Shown here in pieces: positions 1 through 7,506 of a stretch of DNA of 64,000 nucleotides (positions are counted from its first letter, which is position 1; each line of letters begins with the position of its first letter). Source of the stretch: a bacterium UBP2_UBA5202 (GTDB lineage: Bacteria > Edwardsbacteria > AC1 > EtOH8); assembly GCA_002412795.1 (NCBI GenBank), contig DHVS01000011.1, positions 23,251-87,250 on the forward strand, in the 5' to 3' direction. Below the pieces are notes generated by a model, which worked only from the letters and a program-made list of their open reading frames with translations, was not told the DNA's origin and ran no database searches. The position numbers and the translations under genes are program-made.

Positions 1-1
1 A

Positions 2-778
2 GAAGTATGGTGTAAGTCCACAGAAGCGCAAATATTAAAATCCTGGGAAAGAACTTCTTTAGGCATTGATCGGGCAATAGAATTTATCACTGGAACTGTC
101 CGCTGGGATTCTGATGCCTGGCTCCCATCGATAAATGCCTTAATGCCTTTGATATATTTGATGTCAAAGAAAAAATTTAATGCGCAAGAGCGTTTGATGG
201 CAAGGCAGTGGTTATTACTTTCATCTTTCTACGCAATATTCAGCGGTTCAGTTTACAGTGAGTTAGATAGATTGTTTAAAGGCTTAAAAAATGAACCTTC
301 TATTGACAAATTATATGCATTAACAAAAAGATATTTTTATAAAATAAACCCTGATAGCTTAATGTCTGGTCGTAGAACTGGTGCTGTTATGTCGCTCTAT
401 ATATCATTATTGCGTAACACAAATGCAAAAAACTGGATTACACACACACCTCTTGATGGTTCTGTTGTTGGCCATAATGCAGAACTTCAAGTCCATCATA
501 TATTCCCTCGTTCGTTATTGTTAAAACGAGGTTATAAATATTCCGAAATAAATACTTTTGCAAACTATGCTTTAATCAATAAAGATAGTAATTTAGACAT
601 ATCTGATGAAGAACCAACTAAATATATTAAGAGATTGTCTATCAAGAAAGACGATCTGTGGCCGCAGTGTTTTCCCAGAGATATGAAATTATTAAATGTC
701 AAACATTATGATGAATTTATCTGTGAAAGACAAAAAGTATTGGCCAGAGCCTTTAATGATTATATATTTGGAGGTTAG
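2..778 (+). CDS. DUF262/GmrSD-like protein, C-terminal part (cut by window edge)
   Basis: The reading frame is open from base 2, so the gene starts outside the window; the first in-frame ATG (143) lies inside a conserved stretch and is not the start. The visible 258 residues match the C-terminal part of DUF262/GmrSD-type proteins: a helical segment with WLPSINALMPLIYL, then an HNH-like core with HHIFPRSLLLKRGY around bases 490-540. Members of this family include type IV modification-dependent nucleases, and the HHIFP motif is the usual nuclease signature of the DUF1524 part. The SIR2-like gene follows with a 1-nt overlap, so the two are probably co-translated. The DNA is AT-rich compared with the core region. 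The family assignment is fairly sure; the substrate is unknown. Confidence 0.75.
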   Translation, partial: EVWCKSTEAQILKSWERTSLGIDRAIEFITGTVRWDSDAWLPSINALMPLIYLMSKKKFNAQERLMARQWLLLSSFYAIFSGSVYSELDRLFKGLKNEPSIDKLYALTKRYFYKINPDSLMSGRRTGAVMSLYISLLRNTNAKNWITHTPLDGSVVGHNAELQVHHIFPRSLLLKRGYKYSEINTFANYALINKDSNLDISDEEPTKYIKRLSIKKDDLWPQCFPRDMKLLNVKHYDEFICERQKVLARAFNDYIFGG

Positions 779-1872
779 TGATAATCGTGAGATATAAAGA
801 TAGAAAATTATTAGATAAAGTATTTATTTTAGGGGCGGGTTCATCGTATAGTCTAACTGCTGGTCAATCTAACAAAAATTGGATAGCACCGTTAGACGCT
901 GAATTCCCAAAACGAATATGTGATTTGCAAAATAAACGTGGTTGGAGCAAAGAAGCTTCACAGAGGATTCTTGAGGATTGGTTGTATCATGTTGATTTTA
1001 ATAAAATGAGTTTGGAAAAAGCAATCTCTCAACAAATAGCAGATTTACATTTTCTTGAGGCGATTCAACCCCACAAAGGCATTCAACAAAGAAACGCATT
1101 AGAGTATTTAGAGGATGTAACATACGTCATATCATATATATTGAAACAAATACGAGTTAAAAACAAAAAAGCTGAAGAATTGTTCATCCAGAAATTTTTT
1201 GATTACGTTAGTGTAGATGCGTGCCCTAATCGGATAATTACTTTTAATTATGATACTATTGTAGATGCTCCTTTGATTGCAAAATATAAACCACAAGATG
1301 TCTATTTTTACAAGATAAAATCTGGAAGGAATATAAAAAATCCAAGAGTGACGCATAATCGTCATCCGTTATTGTTGAAGTTACATGGATCGGTGAATTG
1401 GTATTGCACTAAAGATACTTTTCGTGAAATATTTATTGATCTTTCAAAAACCAATACAAAGTCTTTCGCTATTAAAGATGATGCTTCAACAAGCCGATAT
1501 ATTAAAGATATATGGATTGATTATACCTGCATATCTCCCAAAGACGATTGTATACCATTAACCATTCCACCAATACCAGTAAAGCCGGTAACAGATATTT
1601 CAATATTTACATATTTATGGACATGTGCTTATGAATATTTACATGATTGCAAAGAGATTGTTATTTCAGGCTATAGTCTTCCAGAAACAGATACCCTGGC
1701 TGTGTCATTATTTTCTAAATTCAAGAATATGCAGTTAACAAAATTAACAATAATTGACCCATCTGCTGTTTCAATTAGTAAATGGATGGCGATATTTCAG
1801 CGCAAGAATATTTCAAGGAAATATAAAATAGAATATTATCCGGATTTTTGTCAGTATATAAAAAATATTTAA
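778..1872 (+). CDS. SIR2-like NADase-type protein
   Basis: A 364-residue protein with the hallmarks of bacterial immune SIR2-like domains: the NAD-binding GAGSS at residues 19-23, TFNYD at 155-159, LKLHGSVNW with the likely catalytic His203, and a late SGYSLPETD motif. Such domains deplete NAD+ in abortive phage defence; that function is inferred here. The start is GTG at 778, overlapping the TAG of the upstream gene by one base, with GGAGG at 770-774; GTG at 787 is an equally possible start with wider spacing. The last third (about 270-364) completes the SIR2-like fold, and I see no added sensor domain. The partner may be the DUF262 protein. Confidence 0.8.
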   Translation: MIIVRYKDRKLLDKVFILGAGSSYSLTAGQSNKNWIAPLDAEFPKRICDLQNKRGWSKEASQRILEDWLYHVDFNKMSLEKAISQQIADLHFLEAIQPHKGIQQRNALEYLEDVTYVISYILKQIRVKNKKAEELFIQKFFDYVSVDACPNRIITFNYDTIVDAPLIAKYKPQDVYFYKIKSGRNIKNPRVTHNRHPLLLKLHGSVNWYCTKDTFREIFIDLSKTNTKSFAIKDDASTSRYIKDIWIDYTCISPKDDCIPLTIPPIPVKPVTDISIFTYLWTCAYEYLHDCKEIVISGYSLPETDTLAVSLFSKFKNMQLTKLTIIDPSAVSISKWMAIFQRKNISRKYKIEYYPDFCQYIKNI

Positions 1873-1891
1873 ATATGTGCCCATAGCCCTG

Positions 1892-1928
1892 CCGTCTGCC
1901 TCTGCCCTATATAATAATGGCTACAGCA
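1892..1928 (+). repeat. Direct repeat, copy 1, left of small gene
   Basis: About 37 nt running from CCGTCTGCCTC through TATATAATAATGGCTAC to GCATC. It matches 2282-2318 at all but about four positions. The two copies flank the single small gene at 1995-2264. It also resembles the junction motif seen at 13,709. Confidence 0.7.
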
Positions 1929-1994
1929 TCTAGCGGTTCTTTTTTCATATTGATTGTTTTATTATCAACCATTTTTATCAATAAGGAGATTCCA

Positions 1995-2264
1995 ATGGCT
2001 AAGCAACCGATAACTCATTTTTGCGTTAGCAGGTATGCTAAAGTCTTCCCACCAAATATTCATACTCATTCTGATTCAGTGGTTTTTTCATTGCCGTTTG
2101 AGGAGGCTGCCAAGCTTAATCTGGCGCTCGATGAATCTCTTAAAATAGCAATGCGAGAAGGTAGGAAAACGGGGGAGTTATTTATTCCCAAGGGATATAT
2201 TGAACTTGGTTTTACTATAAGTAATAAGCTGGTGGTTGTATATTATTCTGACAAGAATAAATAA
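1995..2264 (+). CDS. Hypothetical protein, 89 aa
   Basis: The start ATG at 1995 is chosen because AAGGAG lies at 1983-1988 with normal spacing; an earlier in-frame ATG at 1917 falls inside the flanking repeat. The product is a small soluble protein with no signal peptide or membrane segment. It begins MAKQPITHFCVSRYAKVFP and ends in a beta-rich GFTISNKLVVVYYS. I do not recognise the family. It stands alone between two copies of a 37-nt direct repeat, which makes it look like a small cassette. Confidence 0.6.
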   Translation: MAKQPITHFCVSRYAKVFPPNIHTHSDSVVFSLPFEEAAKLNLALDESLKIAMREGRKTGELFIPKGYIELGFTISNKLVVVYYSDKNK

Positions 2265-2281
2265 CGGAATTACGGTCATTA

Positions 2282-2318
2282 CCGTCTGCCTCCGCCCTAT
2301 AGAATGATGGCTACGGCA
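2282..2318 (+). repeat. Direct repeat, copy 2, right of small gene
   Basis: Second copy of the 37-nt repeat at 1892-1928, in the same orientation and about 390 nt away: CCGTCTGCCTCCGCCC, then TATAGAATGATGGCTAC and GCATC. It lies 17 nt after the stop of the small gene and opens a long non-coding stretch. Confidence 0.7.
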
Positions 2319-2832
2319 TCAGGGCCAGACCTTTAAATGTGGCCCTCGTTGGCTTCGTTCGCTGCATTCCAGAGCCTTCGACCTCCTTCATTCCGCTTCT
2401 CAATCTACTTCGGGCATTATACGCTCAGGCACGTAGTTGGCATAATAGTCAATTCCGTGCCTTTGCTTTATCTTTTAGCTCCAGGCACAGGCAGATTCCT
2501 GGATCGCTTACAGGGTAGCGGCGCTGGGTTTCGGCATGGCACCGTATAGCCACCAGGAAAGACGGCGGCTCCAGGCCAGCTCCAGGTCGCTCGTTCCACC
2601 TGTCGCTATTCCGCCGCCTGACCCATAATGCGCATTATGGTTCCTTGTCCCTTGCCTTGCCCCAGCGCTACGCCCGGAGGGTTTACATAACCGGCATTAT
2701 GCAAACTACCCTGCTACGCTCTTGTAGGCCAGGCCCGCATCTGCCATTGCCTGTCGCTGATAAACTGGCCGACCTGCCACGTTCCCTTTCAGGGGCTACC
2801 TTACAGGTTACGGGCTGTGGTCTATCTGATAC
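2319..2832. other. Non-coding stretch with clustered dyads
   Basis: About 510 nt without a credible gene: the short open frames have no ribosome binding site and occur on both strands. It is rich in dyads sharing a CATAAT/ATTATG core: GCATTAT at 2414-2420, GCATAAT at 2440-2446, a perfect 18-nt palindrome CCATAATGCGCATTATGG at 2623-2640, and an inverted repeat at 2681-2706 with 9 of 10 positions paired around a 6-nt loop. A terminator follows directly, so it may be a transcribed RNA or the remains of a mobile element. Confidence 0.45.
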
Positions 2833-2862
2833 GACCGTTGTTTGATCCAGCAACGGTCTTTT
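2833..2862 (+). terminator. Rho-independent terminator
   Basis: An 8-bp stem GACCGTTG (2833-2840) / CAACGGTC (2851-2858) with a 10-nt loop, followed by TTTT. It ends whatever is transcribed from the dyad-rich stretch to its left. Confidence 0.7.
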
Positions 2863-2987
2863 GTATTTGCCGGCACATATATCAAGATATCTGTGGTTGT
2901 ATCCCCCCACATCCCAGGAGGATATAGTTTCAGGTATAATCGCGGATGGTGTGGGGTGTTTTTAGGCTTGATTTTGTCGGGGCTAAG

Positions 2988-3260
2988 ATGTATCCTTATA
3001 ACATGAATGAAGACATGCCGAAATATTACAACCTGACGGCCGGTTCCGAGTTGGACTGCATGGCCAGAAAGCACGGGTTTGAACCCGACCTGTATGGCTG
3101 GTATGTGATAAGGGACAACGGGCTGAAGGACGTATGGGATGCCTGGGTCAAATGCCGGGCCCTGCAAAAGGAAGTAAAGATCCGCTGGCCCAAGGCTGAT
3201 TGGATAATATGCATAATTTCATACGACCTGTACATCATGGTCTTTCCGGAGGAAGAATAG
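2988..3260 (+). CDS. Hypothetical protein, 90 aa
   Basis: A small soluble protein, MYPYNMNEDMPKYYNLTAG at the N terminus and acidic at the C terminus (FPEEE). A TATAAT sits at 2935-2940; if it is the -10 element, the in-frame ATG at 2946 would lie at the transcription start, so ATG 2988 (weak GGGG upstream) or ATG 3003 is preferred. It is aromatic- and tryptophan-rich and shows no known motif. I do not recognise the family. Confidence 0.45.
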   Translation: MYPYNMNEDMPKYYNLTAGSELDCMARKHGFEPDLYGWYVIRDNGLKDVWDAWVKCRALQKEVKIRWPKADWIICIISYDLYIMVFPEEE

Positions 3261-3345
3261 GTTTCTATAAGCGGGAGGCCGCCAGGGAATTGATTCTTGA
3301 ATAAGGTAACATGGTAAATATATAAGTAGAGATAGAGGAGAAACT

Positions 3346-3558
3346 ATGAAAGTACATAAAATTATCGAAGGTAGTGAGTTGGTATATCCAAAAACAGGCG
3401 AGTTTACTGTTTACTGCCCTGTATGTCCTTCTATTTGGATGCAAGACAATGAAAGTACAGAAAAATATTGTCAGCATCTTCGTTTTTTCTATAACAGATT
3501 GAATTTCCATAATCAACAACCGGCCCATGAAATGCTTGGGCTAAAAATCACCCATTGA
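3346..3558 (+). CDS. Hypothetical small protein, possible zinc knuckle
   Basis: A 70-residue protein with a clear GAGGAG at 3335-3340 before ATG 3346. A YCPVC pair near residue 25, followed by YCQHLRFFYNRLNFH, could bind zinc through Cys and His, but only three cysteines are present. It is followed by an unrelated 203-residue gene 46 nt downstream. Function unknown. Confidence 0.5.
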   Translation: MKVHKIIEGSELVYPKTGEFTVYCPVCPSIWMQDNESTEKYCQHLRFFYNRLNFHNQQPAHEMLGLKITH

Positions 3559-3604
3559 AGTAGCTCGTGTTGAACTTCTTGGTTGAATTCGAAAAGGAAT
3601 AATT

Positions 3605-4216
3605 ATGATTAGAGAATGTCCCGGAATATTGCCAGATTCAATAACAAAGGTTCTTGATAAATTAGCCGATGAATGGGCAACCTCTGCAATCAGGCCCAAA
3701 TTAGATAAAGAGGTCACGAAAAACTGGGACAATCTTATTAAAAGTTGGACCAACGACGAAACCCTGCCTCTTTTTATTAGAAGGCCTAACCTTGGGAGAG
3801 GTTCAGTAATAAAACATGAAACGGGCAGGGATTTAGTTCCTGTTGACAATACACCTGCACATTGGGTATTTAATATGGCTGACGAATACGGACATATGAC
3901 TATTGAAGAATTATTTAATAAAGTGAATGATCGAGATGTCCCCGTGGCTATGGTGTTGTCTATAGAAGAGAGAAGAAACAATCTATTTAAAACTGGCAAT
4001 CCACGAATTATGTTAAGTAGTAAAGGTTGGCAAGTGTGCCACAAAAAACCAGTCAAACTTGGCCCAAATGGAGATGTAAAAAATATTCCCATAAATATAC
4101 TTAAGGAACATTTTGTTCGGTTGATGATCCCTTCAAATATATTTCTTGTCCCCAAACAGCTTGGCGCTCTTGGAGAACTGCCGCAGTTTACTAATAGGAT
4201 GATGGATATAGATTAA
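3605..4216 (+). CDS. Conserved hypothetical protein, 203 aa
   Basis: The start ATG 3605 has AAGGAA upstream. The protein is soluble, with no signal peptide. Recognisable conserved-looking segments are NTPAHWVFNMADEYG (about residues 82-96), SSKGWQVCHKKPV (about 140-152) and HFVRLMIPSNIFLVPKQLG followed by LGELPQF near the C terminus. I recall similar PAHWVF / GWxxCHxxPV / HFRRLxxPSNxFxVP proteins of unknown function in other bacteria, but cannot name a family. The spaced His/Cys/His residues could form a nuclease or metal site; that is speculation. The surroundings are a defence-rich island. Confidence 0.6.
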   Translation: MIRECPGILPDSITKVLDKLADEWATSAIRPKLDKEVTKNWDNLIKSWTNDETLPLFIRRPNLGRGSVIKHETGRDLVPVDNTPAHWVFNMADEYGHMTIEELFNKVNDRDVPVAMVLSIEERRNNLFKTGNPRIMLSSKGWQVCHKKPVKLGPNGDVKNIPINILKEHFVRLMIPSNIFLVPKQLGALGELPQFTNRMMDID

Positions 4217-4281
4217 TTTAACTTATACAAGTGGCAGCTTTGGCAATGATAGTACCTAACGACATATGGTCTGATTGGATT

Positions 4282-4304
4282 TTGTCACTCCTCTATAATA
4301 CAAT
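4282..4304 (+). other. Recurrent junction motif, copy A
   Basis: TTGTCA, exactly 11 nt, then TACAAT, with CTCCT directly after the first box. The same arrangement occurs at 8897-8919 and 13,709-13,731, each time between units. Here it is 127 nt upstream of the caspase-like gene. The 11-nt spacing is too short for a normal sigma-70 promoter. Confidence 0.55.
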
Positions 4305-4430
4305 AACAGGGTCCGATAATGAGTTTATGTATCGCTAATTATTCATACCAATCGAATGCCAAAATTGTCTGTATCAAAAAACTAAAACTACTGGACATAT
4401 GCCGTGCCGGGCTGGGAAAGGAGTATTAAC

Positions 4431-5096
4431 ATGAGAACGCTGGTGATCCACCCCAATGACTCAACCACTGATTTTCTGACTGATATCTATTCCGGCAAAA
4501 ACTGGGAGGTCATAAGAGGTCCAATTAAGAAAGAAGAGCTTGCTGCTAGGATAGCAGACCACGACAGAATAGTTATGCTGGGACATGGCCTGCCCTCCGG
4601 ACTAATCGGACACGGAGGCCTGGTAATTGACGAGTCCATGGCTCATCTGCTGCGGGGCAGGAAGTGCGTGTGCATCTGGTGCAATGCCGACCAATATGTG
4701 TTGCGTCATGGTTTGTCTGGGTTTTACACCGGGATGTTCGTTTCCGAACCGGCCGAGGCCAGGTTGTTCGGCCTGCCGATTGACGCTGATCCGATTAAGG
4801 AGTCCAACCGGCTCTTTGCGGTAGCTGTCAGGGATTCAATTTTTAAGGAGAACATGCTGGAATTGACCAGGCAGGCCTATAACAGCAAGACCAACCCGGT
4901 GATTGATTACAACCGGAACAACTTGTACTCCAGGGATGCTTTGATCGAAGACTGGCAGGGGCCTGGTGGAGGCGCTGGCCACGATTATGAGATTGACCCT
5001 GTTGACAACCATGTGAACGACAAATCAATTGAACAAGCCCATGCAATCGGCAGTATTTTGAAAGTAGGGAAGAATAAGTATGAGAAAAATCAGTGA
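4431..5096 (+). CDS. Caspase-like (clan CD-type) His-Cys protein
   Basis: A 221-residue protein; ATG 4431 follows AAAGGAG (4417-4423). It has the layout of a small caspase-like fold: an initial beta strand RTLVIHP, then VMLGHGLPSGL with candidate catalytic His52, and VCIWCNADQYV with candidate catalytic Cys84 at the end of the next hydrophobic strand, followed by GLSGFYTGMFVSEPAEA. The His-Cys order and spacing fit a protease dyad; activity is inferred. The C-terminal 70 residues contain a Gly/Asp-rich linker (GPGGGAGHDYE). It overlaps the Hsp70 gene by 17 nt, so the two are almost certainly co-translated. Likely role: effector or regulatory protease of the three-gene operon. Confidence 0.65.
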   Translation: MRTLVIHPNDSTTDFLTDIYSGKNWEVIRGPIKKEELAARIADHDRIVMLGHGLPSGLIGHGGLVIDESMAHLLRGRKCVCIWCNADQYVLRHGLSGFYTGMFVSEPAEARLFGLPIDADPIKESNRLFAVAVRDSIFKENMLELTRQAYNSKTNPVIDYNRNNLYSRDALIEDWQGPGGGAGHDYEIDPVDNHVNDKSIEQAHAIGSILKVGKNKYEKNQ

Positions 5097-7506
5097 TGCG
5101 TTCCACGCCCTTGTCGCATCCGGCCCGAAGACTCTTAAAGTCCCGGACCAACCGGTGCGGGTCATCGGCATCGACCTGGGCACAACCAATTCCACCATTG
5201 CCGAGATAATATGGGACCCGGACCAGCCCGGTGAGGTCAAGCCCCGATGCGTGGAGGTAAGCCAGGAAACCATGGCCGGGGATTATACTCATATACTGAT
5301 CCCGTCCGCAGTGGCCTTGCACCAGAGCAAGGCTATCATCGGCGAGGGGGCCAAGCGTCTGTTCCCCCGCTCGGCCGAGCTGGGCCTGGAGTCTTACAAG
5401 GACATTTTTCTGGAATGCAAGAACGACATGGGCAATGACCGCACCTACCACCGGGCGCCCCAGGGTTATCGTTCCGCGGCCGAGATCGGCGGCCATGTCC
5501 TGAAGTTCCTGGCCGGAGCGGCGTCCCAGCAAGGAGGCATCCCAATTTCTCATACGGTGGTCACGGTACCGGCTTCGTTCCAGATCTCCCAGCGCCAGGA
5601 CACCGTCAAGGCGGCCGAGCTAGCCGGAATCACCATCGCCAACGGCGACCTGCTGGACGAGCCCATTGCCGCCTTGTTTGACTATCTGGTGGCTTTTCCG
5701 GAGAAGGTGGCCGAGCATCTGACCGGAAAAAAGAACCTGGTTGTGTTCGATTTCGGGGGCGGCACTTGCGATGTGGCCGTATTCCAACTGGAACAGGCCG
5801 ACCTCGGGGGCCGGATAGGCATTTCCCCGCTGGCGGTATCTCGCTACCATCGCCTGGGCGGAGGGGACATAGACCGGGCCATTGTTCACCAGGTGCTGAT
5901 ACCCCAGCTGATCGAGCAGAACCGCCTGAACAGCTTCGATATCGGGTTTGAGGACCGAAAAAACAAGCTGGAACCGGCCCTCTTGGGGGTGGCCGAAGCG
6001 CTCAAGATGGGACTTTGCGATGAGATCAGGACACTTATTAGTTTTGGCAAATACAAATCTTCTGACAAGACAACGGTAATCAAGATCCAGCCAGGACTCC
6101 ACACCTGTTATCTTAACCATGAAAAATGGGAGCTGCGTTCACCGGCATTGTCAGCCAAGCAGTTTGAAGACCTGCTGGTCCCGTTCCTGGACTCTGACCT
6201 GCTCTATGCCAGGGAGACCGAATACTTCCTGACTTGCTCGATATTTGCCCCCATCCAGGACGCCTTGGACCGCTGTGGGCTGGAGACGAAGGACGTGGGC
6301 CTGTGCCTTTTGGTGGGCGGCAGCTGCCTTATCCCGCAGGTGTCGGCGGCGGTCAGAAAATACTTTGACAAGGCAACCATTTTTCAGCATGACAACCCCG
6401 ATGCCATTCAGGTGGCCGTGGCCAAGGGGGCGGCCTGCCACGCCCTTTCGCTGGCCCTCTATGGGCATGGTCTGTTCCAGGTAAAAGCCCAGGAGCCCAT
6501 AAATGTCAGCACAGCCTCGGGTCCGGTCGAGATCATACCCAAGGGGGCCGCTCTGCCTTACCCGGCCGAGGGATGGAACACATTCAAGGCGCTGACGGTG
6601 CCGTCGACATCAATTAAAGATCCAGTGGCCATGAAGGTGGAGATTACCGCCGGGCCCAAGGACGATGTACGCATCCTTTTCAGCCAGACCTGGTTCATTC
6701 CTGCCCCGGTCAACCAGGGTGACAGGCTTATATTGAGCTACCGGTTGGACGGCAACCAGGTGTTCGATTTTAAGCTGCGTTTGGAAAGCGACCCCGAGGG
6801 TGAAGGATACGACGGCCAGATCCAGAATCCCCTGACCAATGTGGTCAATCCCAACAAGACCAGGATCCTGATCCAGCAGGACGAAGAGGAACTGAGGACC
6901 GGGTCGGTGCCCAAAAGACTGATTCCCAGCAAGATAGTGGAGATCGCCCAGAACTATGCCAAGATCAAGCAGTACGAGAAGGCCATTTCCTATCTGCAGA
7001 GGGCCTTGAGGATGGGCGACAGCCCCGATCCAAATATTCTGAACCTGATGGGTATTTATAGCGGGCATATAGGTGACACCGCCCATGAGGAGAAATATTA
7101 CCGGGAATCCGCTGCCCAAGGAGGCGGCTCGGCATCCTTGTTTAATCTGGCCTTGAGCCAGAAAGAGAGAGGCAAGAACCAGGAGGCCCTGAAGACAGTC
7201 GAAGAGGCTGTCGAGGAGGGAGCGGACGGTCCGACCATGACGCTGCAGTCCATGCTGCAGGAAAAGACCGGGGACAAACGGGGTTCGGAAAAATCGATCA
7301 AGGAAGCCTTTGAATTGTTCCGCCCATTTTCGGCCATGACAGACTGGGAGCTGGGTTGGTATATCACAGCCTGCAAAATGTCCGGACGCGATTCCGACCA
7401 GGAGAAGGCCAAAAAGGAAATGAGCCGCCGGGGCCAAAAGGGTGATATGACCGGAGGGGCCGATGGGATGCTACCGGGCCTTTCCGGGGACTTGGTCCGG
7501 CGATGA
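5080..7506 (+). CDS. Hsp70/DnaK-like ATPase with C-terminal TPR region
   Basis: An 808-residue protein. The nucleotide-binding domain (about 25-470) has phosphate-1 GIDLGTTNS (30-38), phosphate-2 VVFDFGGGTCD (about 221-231), HRLGGGDIDRA and the adenosine loop LLVGGSCLIP (about 409-418). A beta-rich segment (about 475-600) replaces the normal substrate domain, and residues about 625-760 form TPR-like helical repeats (YAKIKQYEKAISYLQRAL and onward). It lacks the DnaK lid and the EEVD-type tail, so it is not a housekeeping DnaK. It overlaps the caspase-like gene upstream by 17 nt and the helicase gene downstream by 4 nt (ATGA). Inference: an ATP-dependent sensor or scaffold that controls the protease. 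Confidence 0.85.
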   Translation: MRKISDAFHALVASGPKTLKVPDQPVRVIGIDLGTTNSTIAEIIWDPDQPGEVKPRCVEVSQETMAGDYTHILIPSAVALHQSKAIIGEGAKRLFPRSAELGLESYKDIFLECKNDMGNDRTYHRAPQGYRSAAEIGGHVLKFLAGAASQQGGIPISHTVVTVPASFQISQRQDTVKAAELAGITIANGDLLDEPIAALFDYLVAFPEKVAEHLTGKKNLVVFDFGGGTCDVAVFQLEQADLGGRIGISPLAVSRYHRLGGGDIDRAIVHQVLIPQLIEQNRLNSFDIGFEDRKNKLEPALLGVAEALKMGLCDEIRTLISFGKYKSSDKTTVIKIQPGLHTCYLNHEKWELRSPALSAKQFEDLLVPFLDSDLLYARETEYFLTCSIFAPIQDALDRCGLETKDVGLCLLVGGSCLIPQVSAAVRKYFDKATIFQHDNPDAIQVAVAKGAACHALSLALYGHGLFQVKAQEPINVSTASGPVEIIPKGAALPYPAEGWNTFKALTVPSTSIKDPVAMKVEITAGPKDDVRILFSQTWFIPAPVNQGDRLILSYRLDGNQVFDFKLRLESDPEGEGYDGQIQNPLTNVVNPNKTRILIQQDEEELRTGSVPKRLIPSKIVEIAQNYAKIKQYEKAISYLQRALRMGDSPDPNILNLMGIYSGHIGDTAHEEKYYRESAAQGGGSASLFNLALSQKERGKNQEALKTVEEAVEEGADGPTMTLQSMLQEKTGDKRGSEKSIKEAFELFRPFSAMTDWELGWYITACKMSGRDSDQEKAKKEMSRRGQKGDMTGGADGMLPGLSGDLVRR

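Noticed and set aside
2645..2910. Short frames on both strands in the dyad-rich stretch
   Set aside because: No binding sites, low-complexity products, and they overlap inverted repeats and a terminator.
5080..7506. Housekeeping DnaK
   Set aside because: The substrate-binding domain and lid are replaced by a different beta segment and TPR repeats, and no grpE or dnaJ is nearby.
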